A stretch of DNA of 64,000 bases from JAAUTT01 sp038213375 (lineage in GTDB: Bacteria; Bacteroidota; Bacteroidia; Bacteroidales; JAAUTT01): NCBI GenBank assembly GCA_038213375.1, contig JBBQTB010000033.1, forward strand, positions 1 to 64,000. The letters are read 5' to 3'. Within the stretch, counting starts at the first letter, position 1. The number at the start of each line of letters is the position of its first letter. The translations under genes and the position numbers were made by a program. This document shows positions 37,424 to 45,637 of the stretch, in pieces. The notes beneath the pieces were generated by a model. That model saw nothing but the letters and a program-made list of their open reading frames with translations, ran no database searches and was not told the origin of the DNA.

Positions 37424-38137
37424 ATGTCAACAGTAAAGCATCAACTTTCAGAAGTATTATGTGGCTTTTGGTTCAAACCGGAATCGAACAGTTGGGATAG
37501 TACCTGTTTTGGAAAATTTTACGACAAAATTCTTAAATTAGGATTTTCGGAAAAACAGGAACAAAAAGCTGTTCAAATCAAAATGGAGTTTAGAGCAATT
37601 GAGGGAGTTCCTGCGCCTGCTTCAGAAATGACAGAAAGTGATATTCGAATGATATTCAGGAATCCTAAAAACAATTCTGCAATTATTTTATCCGCTAACT
37701 ATTTATCTTTTCATAAACTTCCACCTTACAATGGTTGGGATCCGCTTATTTCAGATATTGTAAATCCTGGATTGGCTATGTACCGCGAAATCGGGTTAGG
37801 TAATGATTTGGTGCAAGTCCAATCGCTGTATCTTAATAGATACAATCTCAAACCAGAAGATAAGCTTTCAGAAATTTTCAATTTTTTACCTGCTACAGAC
37901 AGCTTTGGTATAGGTTTTGAGCAAAATCTTGTATTTCAAAGTCAATATGAACTTTCACCTAACATCACTGTAAATTTAAAGCTAAATTGTAACACTAATA
38001 TTCTGTTAAACGAAAAAGTGGCATTTCTTGAGTGTGCCAGTTTTGCAAAAGCAATGGAGAAAGTTGATGAGACCAAGTTGATAAAAGAGGTACACGATAA
38101 AACAAACCTTGTTTTTAATAATATAATTAAAAAATAA
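37424..38137 (+). CDS. TIGR04255-type family protein
   Basis: A 237-residue protein matching the layout of the TIGR04255 family: an N-terminal L-S-E-V-L-C-G-F-W-F strand, then alpha/beta sections containing S-A-N-Y-L-S-F-H-K-L-P-P-Y-N-G-W near 101-116, and a C-terminal helix with H-D-K-T-N near 222. The family is sporadic across bacteria and its function is unknown to me. There is no signal peptide or membrane helix, so it should be cytoplasmic. It is the first of three close genes (gaps of 4 and 5 bp), so the three are very likely one operon. The patchy distribution and the neighbouring decayed DNA suggest accessory status, possibly defence or toxin-antitoxin-like; that part is speculation. 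Confidence 0.75.
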   Translation: MSTVKHQLSEVLCGFWFKPESNSWDSTCFGKFYDKILKLGFSEKQEQKAVQIKMEFRAIEGVPAPASEMTESDIRMIFRNPKNNSAIILSANYLSFHKLPPYNGWDPLISDIVNPGLAMYREIGLGNDLVQVQSLYLNRYNLKPEDKLSEIFNFLPATDSFGIGFEQNLVFQSQYELSPNITVNLKLNCNTNILLNEKVAFLECASFAKAMEKVDETKLIKEVHDKTNLVFNNIIKK

Positions 38138-38141
38138 GCAA

Positions 38142-38480
38142 ATGGCACCATTTATTACGGACATACCTGTTCATGAGACTATTTTTAGAAAGGCTGCCAC
38201 AATTGAGACTGTTTTTAATATCCCAATATCGAGGTATTCGACTGAACTTTTTGAAAAGACATATTATTTAATTACTGAAAGAGATTTTAAAACATCCTTT
38301 CCTGAATCGCTTACAATTAATGGTTTGTTTCCTGAAAAAGCTATTTTTTCAAGAGCTATAAGAATTGTAAATATTTCAAATGTTTTATTTAGCAATTCTA
38401 AGCCGCTTGAAGGAAAAGAGCTGGATGTGTTAAATAAAACCTATAGGAGATTATTAAGTAAGACTCCTACCAAATTATAG
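38142..38480 (+). CDS. Hypothetical protein, second gene of the TIGR04255 operon
   Basis: A 112-residue protein I do not recognise. It has no signal peptide or membrane segment, and mixed alpha/beta composition with several basic residues toward the C-terminus (K-T-Y-R-R-L-L-S-K-T-P-T-K-L). It starts 4 bp after the TIGR04255 gene and ends 5 bp before the next gene, which argues for a real gene whose product works with its neighbours, perhaps as a small partner subunit. Confidence 0.65.
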   Translation: MAPFITDIPVHETIFRKAATIETVFNIPISRYSTELFEKTYYLITERDFKTSFPESLTINGLFPEKAIFSRAIRIVNISNVLFSNSKPLEGKELDVLNKTYRRLLSKTPTKL

Positions 38481-38485
38481 AGCTT

Positions 38486-39139
38486 ATGAATCAGTTGTCG
38501 CAGTATAGGTTTGAAGACCTATTGCCTTATTATTTGACAACCGTTGAAAAGCAAAGGCTTAAACTTGGGGTTGAGCAATTTATTAATTTTGAAACAAAAG
38601 AGAAGGCAATTGATTACGCCGACTTTTATTTAAAAAATCCCCCTGAATACCTTATGCAATCTGACATGCTCGATTCAGTTAAATTAGTAGCATGGGATGA
38701 GGAATCGAAAGATTTTGTTAGTGGCTTTACATCTTCCATCTTTGTTTCAAATACTTGTGATGTTAATAAAAATAACACGAGGTCAATAAATAATAAAGAA
38801 GCCATGTTTGCTCCAATTATTGAATTGGAACAATATTTTAATGATTTAAGAGGTGCTGATTTTTCGAGTAGTCAAATAACTTCATTTCATAATACCTTAA
38901 AACAGCAAGATTTCTCAAATTTATTTTATTTGCCGAAAAATGAGAAGAATGGCAAGGAATACATTGTTTTTTTTGATAAAATCTCGTGGTCTCCAATGAA
39001 TGAACTAATAAAGGATGATTCAATTAGTAATATTAGATTCATTTCTCTTTCGAATTATGGATTTTATTTATTCATTTTAAAATTATCTTACCATTTTTGT
39101 AGAGTTCCTGAAGAAATAGATAGGAAGGAAATAGTCTAA
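38486..39139 (+). CDS. Hypothetical protein, third gene of the TIGR04255 operon
   Basis: A 217-residue cytoplasmic protein of unknown family. A visible feature is S-N-T-C-D-V at about 88-93, followed after about 16 residues by F-A-P-I-I-E-L; this S-x-x-C-D-[IV] then A-P-I pattern recurs, to my recollection, in small unclassified bacterial proteins, but I cannot name a function. The C-terminus is helical and hydrophobic (F-Y-L-F-I-L-K-L-S-Y-H-F). It is translationally close to the two upstream genes. Whether Cys91 and Asp92 are catalytic or structural is unknown. Confidence 0.65.
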   Translation: MNQLSQYRFEDLLPYYLTTVEKQRLKLGVEQFINFETKEKAIDYADFYLKNPPEYLMQSDMLDSVKLVAWDEESKDFVSGFTSSIFVSNTCDVNKNNTRSINNKEAMFAPIIELEQYFNDLRGADFSSSQITSFHNTLKQQDFSNLFYLPKNEKNGKEYIVFFDKISWSPMNELIKDDSISNIRFISLSNYGFYLFILKLSYHFCRVPEEIDRKEIV

Positions 39140-39180
39140 TCTGCCTTAATCACAACAAGATATATTTCCCTCATTTTTAT

Positions 39181-39544
39181 ATGAATCCATTGTCGGGTTC
39201 TATAAAAAAATTAGGTTATGTAAGATATGGTGCGATTTTTTGGGTAAAGTGGGCAAGCGGGAAAGTAATTCAGCGGATACGAGACGTGATGAAGAAATAC
39301 AATTTGCCTGAAGCATTTTTATCCACAGAAGGTCTATTACAGTTACACTTTATAGACCCGTTGATTATGATAGGTGGATTGAAAAATAAAGCGATAAACA
39401 ACTAGCCAAGAATCAGAAAAAGATACTAAAACCATTCGGACAAATAAAGAAGTAACAATCAAAGTACTTGCTACAATTTTAGTTATTAGTGAAACAGCTA
39501 TAGAAAACAATATCCAGAAGCTAAAAAAACTGAATGCCCCTTAG
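39181..39544 (+). pseudogene. 3' relic of a RecG-related/AlbA_2 (divergent AAA) regulator gene
   Basis: The frame at 39181-39405 and two adjacent frames up to 39544 together read as the C-terminal part of an AlbA_2-type 'ATP-dependent DNA helicase RecG-related' protein. The pieces are a G-Y-V-R…W-A-S-G-K-V-I-Q-R-I-R-D-V-M-K-K-Y-N-L-P-E segment, an A-K-N-Q-K-K-I-L linker, and a final winged-helix unit (I-S-E-T-A-I-E-N-N-I-Q-K-L-K-K-L-N-A). At least two frame changes separate these, and the N-terminal AlbA_2 domain is missing. It is a decayed 3' end, not a functional gene. Its position beside the TIGR04255 operon and an initiator tRNA fits an old insertion/deletion hot spot. Confidence 0.65.
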
Positions 39545-39785
39545 CCGTATTGATTCAGATAAGGAAATTACATGATATATATACTTCCCAGAGTTACAAT
39601 AGATATTAAGTTGGGTTAATTTTACCCTTTATTTTTTTAGCATTAATAGGTTAAAATACGAAAGACGTTAGGCGTAAGGTTGAGTGTAAATGAAATGAAT
39701 ATTCGTTGTTAGCAGAAAAATTGAACTTGCCTTTATTTCCTCTTCTTTATTCTTATTCTATAGTTTATTGTAACTCACAAAATAA
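39545..39785. other. Non-coding gap before the tRNA terminator
   Basis: No gene is seen. It is AT-rich with scattered stops. The open frame crossing 39706-39918 is an artefact of the tRNA sequence. Confidence 0.5.
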
Positions 39786-39819
39786 AAAACCCTTGAAAAC
39801 ATTAGTTTTCAAGGGTTTT
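39786..39819 (-). terminator. tRNA-fMet terminator
   Basis: A perfect 15-bp stem (39786-39800 with 39805-39819) with an ATTA loop, followed on the minus strand by a T-rich run. It lies 5 bp after the tRNA 3' end and is the strongest intrinsic terminator in the window. Confidence 0.9.
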
Positions 39820-39824
39820 CTTAG

Positions 39825-39896
<72 letters not shown>

Positions 39897-39941
39897 ATAT
39901 ATCTTTGTTTTACGATAGTCTGTTTTCCGTTTTAGCGAGTG

Positions 39942-39972
39942 CAAATGTATACTAACTTTTAGTAATCTCAAA
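39942..39972 (-). promoter_or_regulatory. tRNA-fMet promoter (TTTG-N19-TACATTTG)
   Basis: On the minus strand TTTG (39969-39972) is followed by exactly 19 bp and TACATTTG (39942-39949). This is a full match to the Bacteroidota housekeeping promoter and the best one in the window. It ends about 45 bp before the tRNA 5' end and overlaps the divergent promoter of the superoxide reductase gene. Confidence 0.8.
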
Positions 39973-39990
39973 AAAATAATTGTACTTTTG
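39957..39990 (+). promoter_or_regulatory. Superoxide reductase promoter
   Basis: TACTTTTG (39983-39990) matches TAnnTTTG and ends 32 bp before the ATG at 40023; a weak TTTT -33 lies 22 bp upstream. It shares about 16 bp with the divergent tRNA promoter, so the two may compete for polymerase. Confidence 0.5.
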
Positions 39991-40022
39991 GTGAAATATT
40001 TTCAAAGATATACTGAAATACT

Positions 40023-40406
40023 ATGCCACGAGTCTTTAAAGTTACTGATGCTGAGAAAGAAGAAAAAGAATTGCGAAAGGACTATTTCGACCGACACACC
40101 CCTATCGTGCTTTGTTCAGATCAGGTAACTAGAGGAGAAAAATTTAAAGTTAAAGTCAGAATTGGTACGAATTATTTTCATCCTGATGACTTTAACCATT
40201 TTATTTCTTACATACAACTTTGGAATAGAGAGACTCTCCTTGTAGAAACCCGATATTTGCCCGGAACATTTGGAAATAAACCGGGAAATCCCGAAGTCGA
40301 TTTTTATATTGTGGCCCCCGAAGTTAGTATGAACTTAACCGCTATGTGTCTTTGCACCCAACACGGACTTTGGATGTCGGATGCAAAAGCTGTAAAAGTT
40401 GTTTAA
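40023..40406 (+). CDS. Superoxide reductase (neelaredoxin type)
   Basis: A 127-residue cytoplasmic enzyme that reduces superoxide to hydrogen peroxide, the oxygen-defence route typical of anaerobes. All ligands of the catalytic iron (Fe-His4-Cys) are seen: His25, His53 (F-H-P-D), His59 (F-N-H-F), Cys111 and His114 (C-T-Q-H-G-L-W). The N-terminal desulforedoxin iron centre of class I enzymes is absent. The usual Glu-Lys-His triad is Asp23-Arg24-His25 here, so the lysine thought to guide superoxide is an arginine. It is divergent from tRNA-fMet and upstream of the M23 peptidase gene by 54 bp. Confidence 0.9.
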   Translation: MPRVFKVTDAEKEEKELRKDYFDRHTPIVLCSDQVTRGEKFKVKVRIGTNYFHPDDFNHFISYIQLWNRETLLVETRYLPGTFGNKPGNPEVDFYIVAPEVSMNLTAMCLCTQHGLWMSDAKAVKVV

Positions 40407-40460
40407 TAAAATATTTTTTACCTTTTGGCCGTTTATCTCTTTGAATTTTATTAATCAAAT

Positions 40461-41339
40461 ATGACTACCATAAAGCGAATAAGGCGGAGAAAATTGCTGA
40501 TGAACAAGCTGAAACATAAATACCGGCTTGTTTTTTTTAATGATAATACTTTTGAAGAAGTATGGCATCTTCGTTTATCGTTACTAAACGTTCTCTCGGT
40601 TGTTGGTACAATTTCAGTATTTTTAACTGCTCTGGTGGTGATGCTTATAGCTTTTACATCCTTGCGTGAATTTATACCCGGATATCCCGACCAGAATATG
40701 CAGATAACCATTATGCACAACGCAATGCGACTAGATTCGCTCGAAAACGAAATAAGAATCCGCGACCAATACTTCTCGAACCTTAACGCACTAATCTCCG
40801 GTCAGGAACCTTTAAAATACGAAACATCTCAGGATTCGGCCAAAAGTTTCGCAAATATCAAATTTACAAAATCAGTTCACGATTCAATGCTACGACAACG
40901 AATTGAAGAAGAAGAGCAGTTTAACTTTTCAGTGTCTTCCAATCCAAAAGCCGAAAGTTCCATCTACGAAATGCATTTCTTTACTCCTATCAAAGGACTT
41001 GTAACAAATGCCTATAATGCAGCTGAAAGCCATTTTGGGGTTGACATTGTTGCTTCTCCCAATGAAGTGGTAAAAGCGACGCTCGATGGAACAGTAACGC
41101 TGGCTTCATGGACGGCAGAAACAGGCAATATTATTCAGATACAGCATCAAAACAATGTTTTATCTGTTTATAAACATAATGCTAGTCTTTTAAAACATAT
41201 TGGCAATCATGTTAAAGCAGGCGATGCCATAGCCATCATTGGGAATTCAGGCGAATTGACCACAGGTCCTCATTTGCATTTCGAACTTTGGTACAATGGG
41301 AAACCTGTTAACCCGGCCGACTATATCATATTTAATTAA
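40461..41339 (+). CDS. M23-family (LytM) zinc peptidase, membrane-anchored
   Basis: A 292-residue protein with a basic cytoplasmic N-terminus, one transmembrane helix (about 46-70, L-L-N-V-L-S-V-V-G-T) and a coiled-coil-like linker (about 85-170). The periplasmic LytM domain has H-F-G-V-D (near 191) and H-L-H-F-E near the C-terminus, giving the His/Asp/His zinc site. Such proteins cleave peptidoglycan cross-links or activate amidases. It is the first gene of a tight group with dxr (24 bp) and rseP (24 bp), a common Bacteroidota order. Confidence 0.93.
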   Translation: MTTIKRIRRRKLLMNKLKHKYRLVFFNDNTFEEVWHLRLSLLNVLSVVGTISVFLTALVVMLIAFTSLREFIPGYPDQNMQITIMHNAMRLDSLENEIRIRDQYFSNLNALISGQEPLKYETSQDSAKSFANIKFTKSVHDSMLRQRIEEEEQFNFSVSSNPKAESSIYEMHFFTPIKGLVTNAYNAAESHFGVDIVASPNEVVKATLDGTVTLASWTAETGNIIQIQHQNNVLSVYKHNASLLKHIGNHVKAGDAIAIIGNSGELTTGPHLHFELWYNGKPVNPADYIIFN

Positions 41340-41363
41340 CCGTGTAGTTTTTGAAAATCAAAG

Positions 41364-42527
41364 ATGAGCATTTCTACAAAAAAACACATTGCAATACTTG
41401 GATCGACAGGTTCAATAGGGACTCAAGCATTAAATGTCATAGAAAATAATAAAGATAAATTTGAGATAGATGTTCTTACGGCACATAATAATGCTGATTT
41501 GCTTATCCATCAGGCCATTAAATTTGTTCCCAAGGTAGTGGTTATAGGAAATGAAAACAAGTATCAGTTTGTAAAAGAAGCTTTAACACATTTTCCTATC
41601 GAAGTTCAATCGGGATATAACGCCATAGCCGAGTCAGTAATCATGGAATCCATTGATGTTGTGTTAACCGCAATGGTTGGATATTCAGGTTTGCTGCCTA
41701 CAATAAATGCCATCAAAGCCAAAAAGAATATTGCATTGGCAAACAAGGAAACCCTTGTAGTTGCAGGCGAATTAATTACCAGGTTGGCATTAGAGAACGG
41801 CGTTTCCATTCTACCCATTGATTCCGAACATTCTGCTATTTTTCAATGCCTGATGGGTGAAAGCAGTTCCTCCATCGAAAAAATTATCCTAACCGCTTCA
41901 GGCGGCCCGTTTGCCGGAAAAGATGTCGATTATCTTAAAACAGTTACCAAAAAAGAAGCTCTAAAGCATCCGTGTTGGGAAATGGGTGCGAAAATTACCA
42001 TCGATTCAGCTACTTTAATGAACAAAGGGCTAGAAGTAATTGAGGCCAGATGGCTTTTCAACATCACTCCCGAGCAAATTGACGTTGTGGTTCACCGTCA
42101 GTCCATCATCCATTCCATGGTGCAGTTTCGCGACGGATCCATAAAAGCTCAAATGGGTTTGCCCGACATGAGATTGCCCATTCAGCTGGCGCTTAGTTAT
42201 CCCGATCGCTGGATATCGGATTTCCCGCGATTCGACTTTACCAAGTATCCAACCCTCACATTCGAAGCTCCCGATACTAAAAATTTCCGAAACCTTGACT
42301 TAGCATTTAAAGTGCTACGCAGAGGAGGAAATCAGGCATGTGTATTAAATGCCGCAAACGAAATAGCGGTTGACGCTTTTCTGAAAGACAAAATTGGATT
42401 TTTTGAAATGACAAATATTATCGAACAAACCCTCGAGAAAATACCTTATATTGCCAATCCTGATTATGAACAATACAAGCAGTCGAATGACGAGGCACAG
42501 CGGTATAGTAGTTTGTTATTCAAATAA
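41364..42527 (+). CDS. dxr: 1-deoxy-D-xylulose 5-phosphate reductoisomerase
   Basis: A 387-residue NADPH-dependent enzyme making MEP, the committed step of the non-mevalonate isoprenoid pathway. It has the NADPH-binding G-S-T-G-S-I-G near residue 10, then I-D-S-E-H-S-A-I-F (metal and substrate binding), T-A-S-G-G-P-F and W-E-M-G-A-K-I-T-I-D-S-A-T-L-M-N-K-G. Length is standard. It is between the M23 peptidase and rseP genes and surely co-transcribed. Its product isoprenoids feed peptidoglycan carriers, a loose thematic link with the neighbours. Confidence 0.97.
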   Translation: MSISTKKHIAILGSTGSIGTQALNVIENNKDKFEIDVLTAHNNADLLIHQAIKFVPKVVVIGNENKYQFVKEALTHFPIEVQSGYNAIAESVIMESIDVVLTAMVGYSGLLPTINAIKAKKNIALANKETLVVAGELITRLALENGVSILPIDSEHSAIFQCLMGESSSSIEKIILTASGGPFAGKDVDYLKTVTKKEALKHPCWEMGAKITIDSATLMNKGLEVIEARWLFNITPEQIDVVVHRQSIIHSMVQFRDGSIKAQMGLPDMRLPIQLALSYPDRWISDFPRFDFTKYPTLTFEAPDTKNFRNLDLAFKVLRRGGNQACVLNAANEIAVDAFLKDKIGFFEMTNIIEQTLEKIPYIANPDYEQYKQSNDEAQRYSSLLFK

Positions 42528-42551
42528 TAACTTGAATATAATTAATTTACA

Positions 42552-43883
42552 ATGGAAATAGTAGTTAAAATATCACAATTTTTACTTAGTCTTTCGATTC
42601 TGGTGATTCTCCATGAGATGGGGCACTTCTTATTTGCTAAATTATTTAATACCAAGGTGGAAAAATTTTATCTTTTCTTCGATCCCTGGTTTTCAATTTT
42701 TAAATTTAAAAAAGGTGATACTGAATACGGTATTGGTTGGCTTCCTCTTGGCGGTTATGTGAAAATTTCGGGAATGATAGACGAATCAATGGATAAAGAA
42801 CAGCTTCAGCAACCTCCACAACCATGGGAGTTTCGTTCCAAACCCACATGGCAGCGACTTCTAATTATGACGGGCGGAGTTTTGGTGAACTTTGTTTTAG
42901 CCCTTTTTATTTATTCGATGGTATTGTTCACCTGGGGCGACGAGTATTTACCAAATGCTAATGTGAAATATGGTATTATGTGTGACTCACTGGCTTTAAA
43001 CGCCGGGTTTCAAAATGGTGATAAAATTATCTCTGTTGATTCACAAAAAATTGAAGATTTCGGGAAAATATTGGGTTATATCGTTTTAAATAATGCAAAA
43101 ACAGTTCAGGTTGACCGTAATGGCGAACTTGTTAACTTGCAAATGCCTGAATCGCTAATCCGGGAGCTTATAAAATCAAAAAAAATCGGTTTTATTACCC
43201 CAAGATGTCCATACACTGTAGGATATTTTGCCAAAGGTTCTCCTGCCAAAGAAGCCGGTATTAAAGAAGGTGATAAAATTGTTAAATTCGAAGATAAAAA
43301 AATAAAATTTTTCGATGAATTCAAATCGGAAATTATAACCCATAAAAATCAACCTGTTAATATTGGTGTACTTCGCGGCTCCGATACTTTGTTTTATAAA
43401 ATCAATGTACCTTCTACGGGTGTGATTGGTGTGTATCTTGGTATTGAAGATAACTTTTTTGAATATAAAAAAATTAAATACGGTTTCTTTGCTTCATTCC
43501 CTGCTGGAATTTCGAAAGGAATCAACACGGTAAGTAATTATCTGAAACAGTTTAAGCTGATTTTTGATAGAAAAACAAAGGCTTATGAATCACTGGGTGG
43601 CTTTGGCACCATTATTAAAATATTCCCGAGTGTTTGGGATTGGCAGGCTTTTTGGAACCTTACTGCTTTTTTATCCATTATCCTTGCCGTTATGAACATA
43701 CTTCCTATACCTGCACTTGATGGTGGACATGTTTTATTTCTGCTTTACGAGATTGTTACCGGACGCAAACCAAGTGATAAGTTTCTCGAATATGCTCAGA
43801 TAGTTGGTATGGTGTTGCTTTTCTCGTTATTGTTGTATGCGAATGGTAACGATGTATACAAATGGATTACCAATAAATTTTAA
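42552..43883 (+). CDS. rseP: RseP-like site-2 zinc metalloprotease
   Basis: A 443-residue intramembrane protease (M50B). The active-site H21-E-M-G-H25 lies in the first transmembrane helix, and the L-D-G-G-H motif in P-A-L-D-G-G-H-V-L near residue 393 supplies the third zinc ligand. Two PDZ-like sections occupy the periplasmic loop (about 125-315, with S-P-A-K-E-A-G-I-K-E-G-D-K-I). RseP cuts anti-sigma factors within the membrane. In FecR-type signalling, site-2 proteolysis of FecR is known in other bacteria, so this enzyme could act on the FecR proteins in this window; that is inference. Confidence 0.95.
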   Translation: MEIVVKISQFLLSLSILVILHEMGHFLFAKLFNTKVEKFYLFFDPWFSIFKFKKGDTEYGIGWLPLGGYVKISGMIDESMDKEQLQQPPQPWEFRSKPTWQRLLIMTGGVLVNFVLALFIYSMVLFTWGDEYLPNANVKYGIMCDSLALNAGFQNGDKIISVDSQKIEDFGKILGYIVLNNAKTVQVDRNGELVNLQMPESLIRELIKSKKIGFITPRCPYTVGYFAKGSPAKEAGIKEGDKIVKFEDKKIKFFDEFKSEIITHKNQPVNIGVLRGSDTLFYKINVPSTGVIGVYLGIEDNFFEYKKIKYGFFASFPAGISKGINTVSNYLKQFKLIFDRKTKAYESLGGFGTIIKIFPSVWDWQAFWNLTAFLSIILAVMNILPIPALDGGHVLFLLYEIVTGRKPSDKFLEYAQIVGMVLLFSLLLYANGNDVYKWITNKF

Positions 43884-44071
43884 ATCTATTTCTGAAATAG
43901 TTAGTTTAGAATATTTTCATTAGAGTTTTTTAAGTAAAAATGTTTCAATCCCAAAACCTTAAAAAGGGCTATAATTGAGTATGTATTTTGTTATAGCTAC
44001 TTTTCAAGGAGTTGGAAGTTACCTGTCAATAAATTATAGATTAGAAATTCTACAGGGGCACAACACCAATC

Positions 44072-45199
44072 ATGGAAAGACGCATCAACACATTATTGCT
44101 ACTTATATTGGGACTTGTCCTTTTTAATTGTGGTTTTGCTCAATCTCAGCAAACTACTGCAAAGACTAACCTTGCTAACCCCGACATATTATACGAATAC
44201 CGGTTTGCACTTCTCGACAAAAAAACCCCGCTCGAACTGGAATACAATGCCATGGTTCGCGGATATATCGAAAAATATACTACCGATCGCAAAGGTGATC
44301 TGGCCAAAGTACTAGGTCTGGCCAAACTTTATTTTCCCATTTTTGAACAATACCTCGATAAATACGATTTGCCGCTGGAACTAAAATATCTGTCGGTAGT
44401 GGAATCGGGTCTTAGCCCTTTGGCAAAATCATCATCGGGAGCTGTTGGCTTATGGCAGTTTTTATATAATTCGGCTAAGATGTTTGATCTGGAAGTAGAT
44501 TCATATGTGGATGAACGCCGGGATGTGTATAAATCGACTGATGCTGCCTGCCGCTATTTCCGATACCTTTATCAAACATTTCATGATTGGAACCTGGTTT
44601 TAGCGGCTTATAACGGTGGTCCCGGCGTGGTGCGAAATGCCATAGAACGCAGCGGCGGAAAAACAAACTTGTGGGAGATATTGCCATACCTTCCGGGACC
44701 TACACAGAACTATGTTCCGGCTTTTTTGGCAATGAACTATTTAATGACCTACCCAGAAGATTTTATAATAGCGCCCATTGCTGCCCCTTTTACTTTCGAA
44801 AATATTGATACCGTATATGTTCGCTATTCATCTACGCTGACGCAAATTGCTGAAAACCTGTCCGTTTCAATCGAGCAACTAAGGTTTCTGAACCCTGTTT
44901 ATAAGTTGGACATCATACCGGAAACCGACAAAAAACAAATGCTCGTATTGCCTTCAAAGGAAGTGGCTAATTTTATTTCGTTTGAGAATAAAATTCTATC
45001 AACACAGGTTTGCGACTCAATTAAGAATCAAAAGAAATTTAAGGTTATTTACAAAGTTGAAAAAGGGGATTTTCTTCATAAAATTGCCATGAAATATAAT
45101 TCTAACCCCGTGGAAATCCGATCATGGAATCGAATGACTTCCGATTTTATTTCGCCCGGACAATCACTGATCATTTGGGTAATAGACAAGAACCATTAG
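44072..45199 (+). CDS. LysM-containing lytic transglycosylase (MltD-like)
   Basis: A 375-residue exported murein-cleaving enzyme. A signal peptide ends near residue 23 (C20-G-F-A-Q; possibly a lipoprotein). The SLT domain spans about 88-215 with catalytic Glu111 in V-V-E-S-G-L-S, followed by S-S-G-A-V-G-L-W-Q-F and A-A-Y-N-G-G-P-G. The C-terminus has a degenerate LysM (about 245-300) and a clear LysM (about 325-373, Y-K-V-E-K-G-D-F-L-H-K-I-A) that binds glycan strands. It is 188 bp after rseP and possibly an independent unit. It would act in cell-wall turnover. Confidence 0.93.
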   Translation: MERRINTLLLLILGLVLFNCGFAQSQQTTAKTNLANPDILYEYRFALLDKKTPLELEYNAMVRGYIEKYTTDRKGDLAKVLGLAKLYFPIFEQYLDKYDLPLELKYLSVVESGLSPLAKSSSGAVGLWQFLYNSAKMFDLEVDSYVDERRDVYKSTDAACRYFRYLYQTFHDWNLVLAAYNGGPGVVRNAIERSGGKTNLWEILPYLPGPTQNYVPAFLAMNYLMTYPEDFIIAPIAAPFTFENIDTVYVRYSSTLTQIAENLSVSIEQLRFLNPVYKLDIIPETDKKQMLVLPSKEVANFISFENKILSTQVCDSIKNQKKFKVIYKVEKGDFLHKIAMKYNSNPVEIRSWNRMTSDFISPGQSLIIWVIDKNH

Positions 45200-45359
45200 T
45201 GACTGCGAAGGACTGATACATATAGTTTGTAACAATTATAATATAATTCATAACATATACAATCAGGTAACTAAATAAAACGGAAATTTCGACCATTAAT
45301 TCGCATTAATTATTTATTTTTATGCTCATTTCCATTTAACACACTTAATTATAAACATT

Positions 45360-45521
45360 ATGGAAAATATCGAAAAAGCACTTAAGGAAATCATTAATAA
45401 TGAAAAGGATAATCTAAGTAAAGAAGATTTAGTTGAGAGGATTCTTGAAAAACAAAGAGAAGTTTATGAAAAACTAGATAAAGATGAATTGTTCCGTATT
45501 TATAAGACATTGATATTGTAA
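45360..45521 (+). CDS. Small charged helical protein (53 residues)
   Basis: A 53-residue open frame with ATG start and strong predicted helicity, rich in Lys and Glu (N-I-E-K-A-L-K-E-I-I-N-N-E-K-D, then L-V-E-R-I-L-E-K-Q-R-E-V). There is no signal peptide. It stands alone on the plus strand between the transglycosylase and a convergent glycosyltransferase. I do not recognise it. Composition is clearly protein-like, so I think it is real, but there is no family evidence. Confidence 0.45.
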   Translation: MENIEKALKEIINNEKDNLSKEDLVERILEKQREVYEKLDKDELFRIYKTLIL

Positions 45522-45637
45522 ATTATGCCATAAAATGCTAATCTCCTAAGCTTTAGTTTACATTAAACAAATCTAAGTAGAAATTGGATTGTTGGAGCGT
45601 TGGGTAAGAAACCATTAAAAAAAGCAATTTAAATCAC

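Noticed and set aside
43889..43904. Palindrome CTATTTC-T-GAAATAG after rseP
   Set aside because: Virtually no loop and AT-rich; not a credible terminator or operator without more evidence.
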